Counted from the first letter of the stretch, positions 1 to 10,637 are shown. The stretch is DNA of 64,000 nucleotides from Pikeienuella litoralis (GCF_037646705.1 NZ_JBBHER010000002.1:372001-436000); one strand, 5' to 3'. Notes: a model not told the origin generated them from the sequence alone. Numbers and translations are program-made.

Positions 1-1473
<1,473 letters not shown>

Positions 1474-1588
1474 GACTGGGCTCCTGTTTCTTGTGCGCGC
1501 GGTCTAGGGACTCCACGCCGGTTTGGCGAGAGAAAATGTGCGACTGCGAAGAGACGGTCGGCGGCGCCGGGTCGGCGCAGGCGGCCGG

Positions 1589-2866
1589 TTACTCGTCCGG
1601 AGGGAGGGCGCGCCAGCCGATATCGGCCCGGTGAAAGCCGCCGGGCCAGTCGATCCGGGCGACGGCGGCGTAGGCGCGCGCGCGCGCCGCCGCCAGATCC
1701 TCGCCAAGCGCGGCGACGGAAAGCACCCGCCCGCCATTCGAGACCATCGCGTCGCCCTCCAGCGCGGTCCCGGCGTGGAAGATCTCCACCATCGGGACTG
1801 CCGCGGCGTCGGCGAGCCCGCCGATCGCTTCGCCCTTCATATAGGAGCCCGGATAGCCTTTCGCAGCCAGAACCACGGCGAGCGCGGATTCGGGCCGCCA
1901 ATCGGGGGCCGGCGCCGCGCCGAGCCCGCCCCGCGCCGCGGCCAGAAGCGCGGGCAGGAGGCCGGCGCCGAGCCGCGGCATGAGCGCCTGCGCCTCCGGA
2001 TCCCCGAATCGGACGTTGAACTCGACCAGCTTCGGCGCGCCGTCCTCGATCATCAGGCCGGCGAAGAGCACGCCCTGAAACGGAGCGCCCCGGCGCGCCA
2101 TCTCCCGGAGGCAGGGGCGGATGATCTCCTCCATCGCCCGGCGCTCGACCGCAGGCGTCATCACCGGCGCGGGGGAATAGGCGCCCATGCCGCCGGTGTT
2201 CGGCCCGGAATCGCCGTCGAAGGCGCGCTTGTGATCCTGCGCCGTGCCGAAGGCGAGCGCCTCCGCGCCGTCGGAGAGGACGAAGAAGCTCGCCTCTTCG
2301 CCGGTCAGCAGCTCCTCGATCACCACCTCGGCGCCGGCGGCGCCGAACGCGCCCTTGAAAAGATCGTCGAGCGCGGCCTCCGCCTCGTCCAGCGTCGCGG
2401 CGACGGTGACGCCCTTGCCGGCGGCGAGCCCGTCGGCCTTCACGACGATCGGCGCGCCTTTCTCCCGGACATAGGCCTTCGCCGCGGCGAGATCGGTGAA
2501 CCGGCCATAGGCCGCGGTGGGCGCGCCGACCGCGGCGCAAATCTCCTTGGTGAAGGCCTTGGACGCCTCCAGCATCGCCGCGGCGCGCGACGGGCCGAAG
2601 GTGAGGATCCCGGCCTCGCGGAGCGCGTCGGAGACGCCGGCGACGAGCGGGGCCTCCGGGCCGATCACCACGAAGTCGACGCGCTCGGCCCGGGCGAAGG
2701 CGACCACCGACGCGGGGTCCTCGATGGCGAGGGGGGCGCATTCGGCGATCTGGGCGATCCCGGCGTTGCCGGGCGCGACGATGAGCCGCCCGCAATCGGG
2801 GCTCCGCCGGATCGCCCAGGCCAGCGCATGTTCGCGCCCGCCGCCGCCAAGAATGAGGATGTCCAT
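1589..2866 (-). CDS. purD: Phosphoribosylamine--glycine ligase (GARS)
   Basis: Second step of purine synthesis: ATP-dependent joining of glycine to 5-phosphoribosylamine in the cytosol. 425 residues, the normal family length. The N-terminal domain begins with the GGGGREHALAW dinucleotide-like loop (residues 7-17). The ATP-grasp domain shows GLAAGKGV and the family signature around DHKR...GPNTGGMGAYSP near residue 220, and metal-binding residues in VEFNVRFGDPE near 285. The ATG start sits at the first residue of the conserved fold. It is divergent from xseA across 76 bp, so the two genes share a promoter region. Confidence 0.97.
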   Translation of the reverse strand: MDILILGGGGREHALAWAIRRSPDCGRLIVAPGNAGIAQIAECAPLAIEDPASVVAFARAERVDFVVIGPEAPLVAGVSDALREAGILTFGPSRAAAMLEASKAFTKEICAAVGAPTAAYGRFTDLAAAKAYVREKGAPIVVKADGLAAGKGVTVAATLDEAEAALDDLFKGAFGAAGAEVVIEELLTGEEASFFVLSDGAEALAFGTAQDHKRAFDGDSGPNTGGMGAYSPAPVMTPAVERRAMEEIIRPCLREMARRGAPFQGVLFAGLMIEDGAPKLVEFNVRFGDPEAQALMPRLGAGLLPALLAAARGGLGAAPAPDWRPESALAVVLAAKGYPGSYMKGEAIGGLADAAAVPMVEIFHAGTALEGDAMVSNGGRVLSVAALGEDLAAARARAYAAVARIDWPGGFHRADIGWRALPPDE

Positions 2867-2942
2867 CGTCGCTCCGCTCTGTCGCGGCCCGTTTAGCGAA
2901 CGGGCGCGTGACCGGCAAGGCGCGCTTTGCTAGAGAGACGCG

Positions 2943-4526
2943 ATGGACCTGATCGACGACGACCCGCCCGGCAACGCGCCCGAATTCACCGTCTCCGAGC
3001 TTTCGGGCGCGGTGAAGCGCGCGATCGAGGGCGCGTTCGGCCATGTGCGGGTGCGGGGCGAGATCGGCCGCGTCTCCCGGCCGCGCTCCGGGCATCTCTA
3101 TTTCGACCTGAAGGACGACCGCGCCGTGTTGGCGGCGATCTGCTGGAAGGGCGTCGCCGCGCGGCTGGAGGCGGCGCCGGAGGAGGGGCTGGAGATGGTC
3201 GCCACCGGGCGGCTCACCACCTATCCCGGCCAGTCCCGCTATCAGCTGATCGTGGAGAGCCTCGCGCCCGCGGGGGTGGGCGCGCTGATGGCGATGCTGG
3301 AGAAGCGGAAGGCCGCGCTGGCGGCGGAAGGGCTCTTCGCGGCGGAGCGGAAACGCCCGCCGCCCTATCTTCCAAGGGTGATCGGGGTGGTGACCTCGCC
3401 CTCGGGCGCGGTGATCCGCGATATCCTGCACCGATTGGCGGAGCGGTTTCCGGCGGATGTGCTGGTCTGGCCGGTCGCGGTTCAGGGCAAGACCTGCGCG
3501 GCGGAGGTCGCGGCGGCGATTCGGGGCTTCAACGCGCTGGGCGGGGACGCGGCGGATGACGGGCGGCTGCCGCGCCCCGATGTGCTGATCGTGGCGCGGG
3601 GCGGCGGCTCGGTCGAGGATCTCTGGGGGTTCAACGAGGAGATCGTCGCCCGCGCGGCGGCGGACAGCGCGATTCCGCTGATTTCGGCGGTCGGCCATGA
3701 GACCGACACGACGCTGATCGACCTCGCCGCGGACCGCCGCGCGCCGACGCCGACCGCGGCGGCCGAGATGGCGGTTCCGGTGCGGGGGGAGCTGCTCGCC
3801 GCGCTGGCCGGGCTGGAGGAGCGGCGCGCGCGCGCGCTCGCCCGGTTGATCGAAGAGCGCCGCCGGCGGCTCCGGGATCTGGCGCGGGCGCTGCCGCAGG
3901 CGGATGCGATCGTCGCGGAGCGCCGCCAGCGGCTGGACGGAGCGGGGGAGCGGCTGCCGCTGGCGCTCGGCCGGGCCGCCGATCAGAAGCGGATCGCGCT
4001 CGCGTCGGGGCCGGCGGGCCGGTTCGGGCCCGCGCTCCTCGTGGAGAGAATCACGCGCCGCCGGGAGCGGCTGGGCGATCACGCCCGGCGGCTCCGCCCG
4101 GCTCTCGAGCGCCGGGCCGCGCGCGCGGCGGAAAGCCTGGCGGGGCCGGCGCGGCGCCTCGCGGCGCAGCCCGCGCAGCTCGCCTGGCGGCTTTCGAGCG
4201 AAGGGCGCCGCCCGCATCAGGCCGCGGCGCGGCGCCTGGCCCTGCATGGGCGCGCCGCCCTCGACGCCGCGCGCGCGCGGCTTGAGAAGGCGGCGCGCCT
4301 GTTGGCGAGCCTCGGTCCCGAGGCGGTTCTGGCGCGCGGCTACGCCATCGTCCACGGCCCGGACGGGGTGTTGATGTCCGCGAAGGCGGCCTCCCCGGGG
4401 GACGCGCTTCGGATTCAGCTCGCCGATGGCGACGTCGGCGCCGTGGTGGCCGGCGCCGCGAAGCCGGCGCGAAAGGCGAGCGCCGCGCCGAAGCCGAAGC
4501 CCGGGCAGGGGACGCTGGACCTCTAG
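2943..4526 (+). CDS. xseA: Exodeoxyribonuclease VII large subunit
   Basis: Large subunit of the processive single-strand DNA exonuclease ExoVII (with XseB). 527 residues. An N-terminal OB-fold (about 14-115, including FTVSELSGAVKRAIEGAF and HLYFDLKDDRA) is followed by the catalytic domain with PRVIGVVTSPSGAVIRDI, ARGGGSVEDLWGFNEE and SAVGHETD (about 140-260). A long Arg/Ala-rich coiled-coil region follows. The C-terminus is somewhat longer than average, with a basic Ala/Pro/Lys tail. No xseB is visible nearby. The stop codon lies in a CTAG (4523-4526) that also gives the stop codon of the convergent downstream gene. Confidence 0.95.
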   Translation: MDLIDDDPPGNAPEFTVSELSGAVKRAIEGAFGHVRVRGEIGRVSRPRSGHLYFDLKDDRAVLAAICWKGVAARLEAAPEEGLEMVATGRLTTYPGQSRYQLIVESLAPAGVGALMAMLEKRKAALAAEGLFAAERKRPPPYLPRVIGVVTSPSGAVIRDILHRLAERFPADVLVWPVAVQGKTCAAEVAAAIRGFNALGGDAADDGRLPRPDVLIVARGGGSVEDLWGFNEEIVARAAADSAIPLISAVGHETDTTLIDLAADRRAPTPTAAAEMAVPVRGELLAALAGLEERRARALARLIEERRRRLRDLARALPQADAIVAERRQRLDGAGERLPLALGRAADQKRIALASGPAGRFGPALLVERITRRRERLGDHARRLRPALERRAARAAESLAGPARRLAAQPAQLAWRLSSEGRRPHQAAARRLALHGRAALDAARARLEKAARLLASLGPEAVLARGYAIVHGPDGVLMSAKAASPGDALRIQLADGDVGAVVAGAAKPARKASAAPKPKPGQGTLDL

Positions 4527-5392
4527 GCCGCGGCGCGCGCGGCTTTCGCCTTCCGCCAGCCGAGCAGGCCGAGAGCGCCGAGCAGCAGCGGCGCGCTGGC
4601 CGGGAGCGGCACCGCCGCGACCGATTGCGGCGCGGCGTTCGGCCCTTCGGTCAGGAACGCGCCGGAGGCGGAGCTGATCGTCACCCCGCTCGCGAGGCCG
4701 AGGCTCGCCATGCCGGTCAGGGTCAGATCGAGGTTGATCTCGTTGTCGCCCGAAAGCAGGGTCGCGTTCAGGCTGCCGAAGATGTCGAAGCTCTGATCGT
4801 CGGACAGCACCGGCAGCGTGACGGAAAGCAGCTCGTCAAAGAGATCCGAGACCGGAAGGGCGTCCGTCCTGTAGCCGAAGCTCACGATGTCCTTGCCGAG
4901 GCTCCGATCCGTCCCGCTGAAAAGGGGAAAGCTCATCGCGGTCCAGTTTCCGATGTTCGCGCCCGCCGAGGGATCGAAGATCGCGTAGCGGAAGCTTCCC
5001 GACAGCAGGATCGGAATGGCGCCGAGGGAATCGGCCGTCATGTCGATTCCGCCGTCGACCTTGAAGTTGAAATCCACATTCGTTCCCGCGCCGCCGCTGA
5101 TGGTCACCCGGTCGCCGAATCTGGCGCTCATGCCGCGGATCGCGCGCTCCCCGCTGCTCGAGAGCGTTCCGCTCAAGGAGCCGTTCGCGAGGTTCGCGTC
5201 CACGGCGATGGCGCCGGCGCCGTCGACATGGCCGCCGCTCTGGCGCGTCGCGCCGTCGACCTCGGATCCGTTGGCCACGGGGCCGTTGGCGCTGATCGAA
5301 TGCTGGACGAAATAGGAGGCGGCGCTTGCGGGCGCGGCCAATCCAAGCGTCAGAATGGCGGTAATGGCGATATTTTTACTGTACATAGTCAT
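4523..5392 (-). CDS. Secreted VPLPA-CTERM sorting domain protein
   Basis: Exported protein of 289 residues with no recognised catalytic domain. The N-terminus is a Sec signal peptide (Lys plus hydrophobic run, APASA/A cleavage near residue 24). The body is beta-rich and Gly/Ser/Asp-rich, ordered like a surface or matrix protein. The C-terminus has the tripartite PEP-CTERM variant VPLPAS, a hydrophobic helix and a basic tail (WRKAKAARAAA), matching the VPLPA-CTERM class handled by exosortase/rhombosortase-type systems. An in-frame upstream ATG at 5495-5497 exists, but the start at 5390-5392 has GGGGAG at the right spacing and places the signal peptide at the terminus. No exosortase gene is in the window. 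Function unknown. Confidence 0.85.
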   Translation of the reverse strand: MTMYSKNIAITAILTLGLAAPASAASYFVQHSISANGPVANGSEVDGATRQSGGHVDGAGAIAVDANLANGSLSGTLSSSGERAIRGMSARFGDRVTISGGAGTNVDFNFKVDGGIDMTADSLGAIPILLSGSFRYAIFDPSAGANIGNWTAMSFPLFSGTDRSLGKDIVSFGYRTDALPVSDLFDELLSVTLPVLSDDQSFDIFGSLNATLLSGDNEINLDLTLTGMASLGLASGVTISSASGAFLTEGPNAAPQSVAAVPLPASAPLLLGALGLLGWRKAKAARAAA

Positions 5393-5671
5393 GTCAATTT
5401 CTCCCCGATTTGATGAGATCATGCATTTATACATGTCAACATAAGAAAATCTCCGAGTATTGAGAGATTCGTGTATGTTTACGAGAAGTTGACACATTCC
5501 ATATGTTTTTCAATATTATTCAGCGGATCGCCGGGTCAATAAAATGTGCGGGAACCTAATGGGCGCAAAATACTCGTCGGCGCCAACGCGCCGTTTTACA
5601 AGTAAAAATTTCTGGGGGCCGGCGGCGCGACTCGGTCCGCCGCGACGGGAGTTCGCGCCGGCCGGGGCGGG
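5393..5671. promoter_or_regulatory. AT-rich upstream region of the VPLPA-CTERM gene
   Basis: This gap is clearly richer in A/T than the surrounding DNA, as expected for a promoter of the minus-strand surface-protein gene. Visible structure: an inverted pair TGTCAAC (5434-5440) / GTTGACA (5488-5494), and a hairpin with arms AATCTC (5448-5453) and GAGATT (5464-5469). I do not recognise a specific operator or a sigma-54 site. The part nearest 5672 is also the 3' flank of trxB. Confidence 0.35.
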
Positions 5672-6613
5672 CTACCCGGCTTCCGCGAGAAAGCGCTCCG
5701 CCTCCAGCGCCGCCATGCAGCCCATGCCGGCGGAGGTGACCGCCTGCCGGTAGACATGATCGGTGACGTCGCCGGCGGCGAACACGCCGGGGATCGAGGT
5801 CGCGGTCGAATCGGGCCGGGTGACGATGTAGCCGCCCATATGCGTCTCGAGCTGGCCGGAGACGAGGTCGGACGCCGGCGCGTGGCCGATGGCGATGAAG
5901 ACGCCGGCGCAGGCGATCTCGCTCACCTCGCCGGTCAGAACGTTCCGCACCCGGGCCGCCTCGACGCTGAGCGGGTTCTCGGCGCCGACGACCTCCTCGA
6001 GGGTCGTGTTCCAGATCACCTCGATCTTGGGATTGTTCAGCAGGCGATGCTCGAGGATCTTTTCCGCGCGCAGGCTGTCGCGGCGGTGGATCAGCGTCAC
6101 CTTGTCCGCGAAGCGGGTGAGAAACAGCGCCTCCTCGACCGCGGTGTTGCCGCCGCCGATCACCACCACGTCGCGGCCGCGATAGAAGAACCCGTCGCAG
6201 GTGGCGCAGGCGGAGACGCCGAATCCCTTGAATTTCTCCTCCGACGGCAGGCCGAGCCATTTCGCCTCCGCGCCGGTCGCGAGGATCACCGCTTCGGCCG
6301 CGTAGACCGCGCCGGAATCGCCGGTGGCGATGAAGGGCCGCTTCGAGAGGTCGAGCGAGACGATGATGTCGGAGATGATCTCCGTCCCGACGCCGCGGGC
6401 GTGCTCCTCCATCTTCGCCATCAGCTCGGGCCCCTGAATCTCCGCGAAGCCGGGGTAATTCTCGACCTCGGTGGTGATGGTCAGCTGTCCGCCGGGCTGA
6501 ATCCCCTGCACCAGGACCGGCTCCAGCATCGCGCGCGCGGCGTAGATCGCGGCGGTGTAGCCGGCGGGGCCGGAGCCGATGATCAGGAGTTTCGTGGCGC
6601 GCGGTTCGGGCAT
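5672..6613 (-). CDS. trxB: Thioredoxin-disulfide reductase
   Basis: FAD/NADPH-dependent flavoenzyme that reduces thioredoxin in the cytosol. 313 residues, the usual length. An N-terminal FAD-binding GSGPAGYTAAIYAAR (13-27), redox-active CATCDG (about 137-142), NADPH-binding GGGNTAVEEALFL (about 154-166) and the C-terminal FAD motif GVFAAGDV (about 277-284) are all intact. The ATG at 6613 has a GAGGATGAGATC leader. It is divergent from an Lrp/AsnC-type regulator, an arrangement seen in other alphaproteobacteria. Confidence 0.97.
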   Translation of the reverse strand: MPEPRATKLLIIGSGPAGYTAAIYAARAMLEPVLVQGIQPGGQLTITTEVENYPGFAEIQGPELMAKMEEHARGVGTEIISDIIVSLDLSKRPFIATGDSGAVYAAEAVILATGAEAKWLGLPSEEKFKGFGVSACATCDGFFYRGRDVVVIGGGNTAVEEALFLTRFADKVTLIHRRDSLRAEKILEHRLLNNPKIEVIWNTTLEEVVGAENPLSVEAARVRNVLTGEVSEIACAGVFIAIGHAPASDLVSGQLETHMGGYIVTRPDSTATSIPGVFAAGDVTDHVYRQAVTSAGMGCMAALEAERFLAEAG

Positions 6614-6740
6614 GATCTCATCCTCGCTGAGCTCGGCCCGGATCGGGCCGGGCCAGGTTTCATCCAGGTGTGGCGCTTCTCTCTAAACGCACGGCGCGCC
6701 GGGGCCAAGACGCGCCTCGGCCCCTCGATGCGGGGCGATC

Positions 6741-6759
6741 TGCGTAATTTTATTGCGTA
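6741..6759. promoter_or_regulatory. AT-rich repeat element between trxB and the Lrp-type gene
   Basis: TGCGTA occurs twice around an A/T core (TGCGTAATTTTATTGCGTA) in the 214-bp divergent region, about 70 bp upstream of the Lrp-family gene. Lrp/AsnC proteins commonly bind A/T-cored sites and control their own gene, so this is a candidate autoregulatory site. The assignment is by position only. Confidence 0.3.
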
Positions 6760-6827
6760 GCTCGTGCGGATTGGGTAATCCCGCTGCAATTGAAAGGGCG
6801 GGCGCGAACCCGCGAGCGAGGGATGGA

Positions 6828-7328
6828 ATGGCGGCCGGAAAAATCGACGCGATCGACAGGAAGATTCTCGCCGAATTGCAGGCTGACGGACGGATGACGA
6901 ATGTCGAGCTGTCAAAGCGGCTGGGCATTTCGGCTCCGCCCTGTCTTCGCAGGGTCCGGGCGCTGGAGGTGGATGGGCTGATCGAGGGCTATCACGCGCG
7001 GGTCAACGCGCGGGCGCTCGGCTTCGAGGTCGCGGTCTTCGCGATGGTGGGCCTCTCCAGCCAGGCGGAGGCGGATCTGCGCGCGTTCGAGGCGCAGGCG
7101 CTGGAATGGCCGCTGGTCCGCGAATGCCACATGCTGAACGGCGAGATCGATTTTCTGCTGAAATGCGTCGCGCCGGATCTTCTCACCTTCCAGTCGTTCC
7201 TCACCGGGCATCTGACCTCGGCGCCGAATGTCGCCAGCGTGAAGACCTCGCTGGTCATCCGGGGCGCGAAAGCGGAGCCGGGGGTGCCGTTCGACGTTCT
7301 CGAGGCGCGGGTGGCGGCGGAAAGCTGA
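6828..7328 (+). CDS. Lrp/AsnC family transcriptional regulator
   Basis: 166-residue regulator. The N-terminal winged helix-turn-helix (about 5-55) opens with IDAIDRKILAELQADGRMTN and contains the recognition segment VELSKRLGISAPPCLRRV. A C-terminal RAM/AsnC ligand-binding, oligomerisation domain follows (about 70-150). The ATG at 6828 was chosen over an upstream start because it has a GAGG-type ribosome site and fits the family N-terminus. Its effector is probably an amino acid, but the sequence does not say which. Its last 74 bp overlap the end of the convergent gene at 7255-7959. Confidence 0.9.
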   Translation: MAAGKIDAIDRKILAELQADGRMTNVELSKRLGISAPPCLRRVRALEVDGLIEGYHARVNARALGFEVAVFAMVGLSSQAEADLRAFEAQALEWPLVRECHMLNGEIDFLLKCVAPDLLTFQSFLTGHLTSAPNVASVKTSLVIRGAKAEPGVPFDVLEARVAAES

Positions 7329-7959
7329 GCGGAGGGTCGTCGGCGGCGGCTTCGGGCCGCGGCGCGGGCGTCGGCGCCCGGTCGAGCCGCGCCAGGACCT
7401 TGGCGGCGTCGATCTCGGCCGAGCCGTCCAGCGTCGCCGCGACCTGAAGGGCGATTCGCTCCGCATCCTCCGCGGTGAGGGCGGCGAAAGGCCGGCCCGG
7501 CGCCGGCGCGCCGCGCATCCTGACGGAGATGCGGAACGTCTCGAGCCGGGCGCCTTTGGAATCGACCAGGCGCCAGGTCGCGGCGAGGTCCGGCCCGGCG
7601 GCGGTCAGCGCGGCCCTGAGCGTCAGAATCCGCTCGGCGCCGAGCACGCGGTGAAGCGGGATGTGGCCGGAAAACCGCCGGACGACCGCCCCCGCGACGA
7701 GATTGAAGGCGTGGGCCGGCGCGCCGGCCTCCGGCTCGATGAACAGACCGACATCCTCGGCGATCAGGGCGCCGAAGCTCTGCGGGCCGGCGCCGCGCGC
7801 GGGCGGAACCGCGCGCGGGTCCGGCGCGGTCCGGAGCGCGGCGCCGGTCCAATAGGTGATCTCGCCGGCGGCGGGCGCGGCGGGCCGGAGCATCGCCGCG
7901 GCCGCGAGCAGGGCGAGGGCGCCGATGCGGGCCGGCGCGCTCCGCGGTCCCGGCGCCAT
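7255..7959 (-). CDS. Secreted protein of unknown function, last gene of the lgt operon
   Basis: 234 residues; I do not recognise a family. An Arg-containing N-terminus with a hydrophobic stretch (about 12-31) looks like a signal peptide ending near APAAG. The middle contains ordered sequence (FGALIAEDVGLFIEPEAGAPAHAF...), and the C-terminal third is low-complexity Pro/Ala/Arg. It starts one base after the pgeF stop (TGACATG), so it is probably translated from the same mRNA as lgt, the methyltransferase and pgeF. The 3' end runs 74 bp antisense into the Lrp-type gene, unusual but with good coding character on this strand. Confidence 0.6.
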   Translation of the reverse strand: MAPGPRSAPARIGALALLAAAAMLRPAAPAAGEITYWTGAALRTAPDPRAVPPARGAGPQSFGALIAEDVGLFIEPEAGAPAHAFNLVAGAVVRRFSGHIPLHRVLGAERILTLRAALTAAGPDLAATWRLVDSKGARLETFRISVRMRGAPAPGRPFAALTAEDAERIALQVAATLDGSAEIDAAKVLARLDRAPTPAPRPEAAADDPPLSFPPPPAPRERRTAPPAPLSRPG

Positions 7960-7960
7960 G

Positions 7961-8719
7961 TCAGCGCCGGGGCAGGGCGATGGCGGCGACGAGCCGGCCG
8001 TAATCTGGCTCCCCGTCGCGGCGCGAGCGGCGATAGGAATAGAACCGCTCCGGGTCGGAGAAGGTGCAATGCCCGGTCCAGGCGGCGGAGGCGACATCGG
8101 CGGCGCGGAGCCGCCAGAGGAGATAGGAGGGGAGATCGAACTGCATCCGGTCCCCCGCGCCGCCGGCGAAGAAACGCGCCGTCTCCATGTCGTCGGCGAT
8201 GAACTCGTCCATGAATTCGGGGCCGACCTCATAGGCGCGCTGGCTGATCGTGGGGCCGACCACCGCGTGGATCCGGCGCCGCGCGGCGCCGAGGCTCTCC
8301 ATCGCGTCGAGGGTCCGATCGGTGACGCCGCCGAGCGCGCCGCGCCAGCCCGCATGGGCGGCGCCGATCACGCCGGCCTCCGCGTCCTCGAACAGCACCG
8401 GCGCGCAATCGGCGGTGAGCGCCCCGAGCGCGAGCCCGGGCGCGCGGGTCGCCATCGCGTCGGCGCGCGGGCGCGCGCCCTCCCATGGCCGATCGACGAC
8501 GACGACGTCGGCCGAGTGAACCTGATGGAGCGAAAGCAGCGTCTCCGCGCCGAGCGCCTCGGCGACGCGGGCGCGATTCGCGGCGACCGCCTCCGCCGCG
8601 TCGCCGGAGCCGGGCCCGCAGTTCAGCCCCGCGTAGATCCCGGTGGAGACGCCGCCGGCGCGGGTGAAAAAACCATGCGGCGCGCGGATCTCGCGGGCGC
8701 GGATCGGGGTCGGCGTCAT
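7961..8719 (-). CDS. pgeF: Peptidoglycan editing factor PgeF (multicopper-oxidase-like laccase domain)
   Basis: 252 residues, the YfiH/DUF152 family. In E. coli the family member removes mis-incorporated L-Ser from peptidoglycan precursors; related proteins act on purine nucleosides. The family metal ligands are present: LHQVHSADV (His about 63-66), LTADCAPVLF (Cys about 105) and AAHAGWRGA (His about 123). The ATG overlaps the stop of the upstream methyltransferase by ATGA, indicating translational coupling. Substrate in this organism is inferred from the family only. Confidence 0.9.
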   Translation of the reverse strand: MTPTPIRAREIRAPHGFFTRAGGVSTGIYAGLNCGPGSGDAAEAVAANRARVAEALGAETLLSLHQVHSADVVVVDRPWEGARPRADAMATRAPGLALGALTADCAPVLFEDAEAGVIGAAHAGWRGALGGVTDRTLDAMESLGAARRRIHAVVGPTISQRAYEVGPEFMDEFIADDMETARFFAGGAGDRMQFDLPSYLLWRLRAADVASAAWTGHCTFSDPERFYSYRRSRRDGEPDYGRLVAAIALPRR

Positions 8720-9780
8720 CGGGGGCCCTCCGTGTCGAAGCCGGGCGGCGGCGGCCCCCCGGGCGGGAAGAGCGCCAGCGCCTTGAAGAGAGTCCCCATC
8801 TCGCCCGGGTCGGTCAAGCGGTGAAGCGCGGCGGCGACGCTCGCCGCCTGATCGGGGCGGGCCGCCGCCAGCGCCGCCGCCCGCGCGCCGATCCCGAGCC
8901 GGGCCAGCCAGTCGCCCTGGGCGATCAGCGCCGAGGCCGCGGCGCCCGCGCCGGTCGCCGCCGCCCTCAGCGCGCCGAAATCGACATGCGCGGTCAGGTC
9001 GGCCTCTCCCGGCGCGTCCAGCGGGTCGGCGAACCGATGCTTGCGGAGCGCCTGCACCGTGTCGGCGCCGGCCGGCGGCGTCTCGCCATAGCCGTAATCG
9101 ACGATCAGCGCCGCGCCGCCATCCCGCGCGATGCGGGCGCCGATCCCGGCGGCGGCGGCTTCGGCGGCGGGGTTTCGCTCCCGGATCGCGCCGAGAGGGG
9201 CCGGGCCGAGCGGCAGCGGCGACGGCTGCAGCCCGAGGATGAGCCGCCCCTCGCTCAGGCCGACCATCCGCTCCGCCCAGCCCTTCGCGGTCATCTCGTA
9301 TTGATGGACGGGGAGCGCGTCGAAGAATTCGTTGGCGATCAGGAAGAGCGGCCCCTCGGGGACCTCCTCCAGCCGCTCCGCCCAGCGGGCGCCGGGAAGG
9401 AGCCGCGCCTGTTCGGCGCGGAGCGCCGGCGAGATCTCGACCAGCCAGGGCTCCGCCGCCTCGGCGAAGCCGGGCGCGACCCGCGCCGCGCGGAGCGCGT
9501 CCGCCATCAGCCGCCCGCGGCCGGGGCCGAGCTCGACCAGGCGGGCGGGGGCGGGCGCGCCGGCGTCGAGCCACGTCTGCGCCAGCGCGAGGCCGATCAT
9601 CTCGCCGAACATCTGGCTGATTTCCGGCGCCGTGGTGAAGTCGCCCTTCGCGCCGAGGGGGTCGCGCGTCATGTAATAGCCATGCTCGGGATGCGCGAGG
9701 CAGAGCGCCATGTAGTCGTGAAGCGTCATCGGGCCGGTCGCGGCGATCTGCCGGCGGATGAGCGCGCCGAGCGGGGTCAT
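8716..9780 (-). CDS. SAM-dependent methyltransferase, NDUFAF7/MidA family
   Basis: 354 residues of COG1565. The mitochondrial relative NDUFAF7 dimethylates an arginine of the complex I subunit NDUFS2, so a respiratory-complex maturation role is possible here but not shown. Key sequence: RQIAATGPMTLHDYMALCLAHPEHGYY at the N-terminus (in overlapping parts), the SAM-binding VELGPGRGRLMADALR near residue 82, and NEFFDALPVHQYE near 150. It has ATGA overlaps with both lgt upstream and pgeF downstream, the middle of a coupled operon. Confidence 0.9.
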   Translation of the reverse strand: MTPLGALIRRQIAATGPMTLHDYMALCLAHPEHGYYMTRDPLGAKGDFTTAPEISQMFGEMIGLALAQTWLDAGAPAPARLVELGPGRGRLMADALRAARVAPGFAEAAEPWLVEISPALRAEQARLLPGARWAERLEEVPEGPLFLIANEFFDALPVHQYEMTAKGWAERMVGLSEGRLILGLQPSPLPLGPAPLGAIRERNPAAEAAAAGIGARIARDGGAALIVDYGYGETPPAGADTVQALRKHRFADPLDAPGEADLTAHVDFGALRAAATGAGAAASALIAQGDWLARLGIGARAAALAAARPDQAASVAAALHRLTDPGEMGTLFKALALFPPGGPPPPGFDTEGPR

Positions 9781-10637
9781 CCGCGCCGGCGGGCCGCCGC
9801 CCAGAAGCCGAGCCCGATCAGGATCATCGGCAGCGAGAGGATCTGCCCCATCGTCAGCCCGTAATCCGCGGTGAAGCGGAGCGCGTGGCCGGCGAGGTTG
9901 TCCGGCCCGAAGAACTGGGCGTCAGGTTCGCGGAAAAGCTCGATGACCGCGCGCGCGGCCCCGTAGAAGATGAAGAACAGCCCGGTGATCGCGCCCGGCC
10001 GGCGCAACCAGCCGCGCCGGGTCGCGAGGAGCCAGAGCAGAATGAACAGCGCGAGCCCCTCGAGCGTGGCTTCATAAAGCTGGCTCGGATGGCGCGGGAG
10101 ATCGCCGGCGCCGGGAAAGACCATCGCCCATGGCGCGTCGCTCTGGCGGCCCCAGAGCTCGCCGTTGATGAAATTCGCGATCCGCCCGAGGAAAATCCCG
10201 ACCGGCGCCGCGACGGCGACGCCGTCGGCGACGGAGAGCAGGGGGGCCTTGCGCAGCCGGCAGAACACGATCACCGCGAGGATCACGCCGAGAAAGCCGC
10301 CGTGAAAGGACATGCCCCCGCTCCAGACCTGCAGGATCTCGGCCGGGTGCGCCAGATAATAGCCGGGCTGGTAGAAGAGAACATATCCGAGCCGGCCGCC
10401 GAGAATGACCCCGAACACCATCCAGGTGAGCAGCGCCTCGGCCGCCTCGCGGTCGAGCGGCGCGCGCTCCTCCGGCCAGAGAGCGGGCCGCGATATCAGC
10501 CGCCGGAAAAGCGCGAGCCCGATCAGAAGCCCGCCGAGATAGGCGAGCGCATACCAGCGGATCGGCAGGCTGAGGCCGAAAAGCTCGATCGTCACCAGAA
10601 CGGGGTCGATGTCCGGGTAGGGAATGACGAGAGGCAT
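9777..10637 (-). CDS. lgt: Prolipoprotein diacylglyceryl transferase
   Basis: Inner-membrane enzyme that transfers diacylglycerol from phosphatidylglycerol to the lipobox Cys, the first step of lipoprotein maturation. 286 residues with about seven membrane segments. Family motifs include IRWYALAYLGGLLIG near the N-terminus, SGGMSFHGGFLG, the Lgt signature GRIANFINGELWGR, and RHPSQLYEATLEG. The ATG at 10637 has an AAGGAG site. A longer in-frame N-terminus is open but lacks family similarity. First gene of a four-gene minus-strand operon, divergent from ubiK. Confidence 0.97.
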   Translation of the reverse strand: MPLVIPYPDIDPVLVTIELFGLSLPIRWYALAYLGGLLIGLALFRRLISRPALWPEERAPLDREAAEALLTWMVFGVILGGRLGYVLFYQPGYYLAHPAEILQVWSGGMSFHGGFLGVILAVIVFCRLRKAPLLSVADGVAVAAPVGIFLGRIANFINGELWGRQSDAPWAMVFPGAGDLPRHPSQLYEATLEGLALFILLWLLATRRGWLRRPGAITGLFFIFYGAARAVIELFREPDAQFFGPDNLAGHALRFTADYGLTMGQILSLPMILIGLGFWAAARRRG

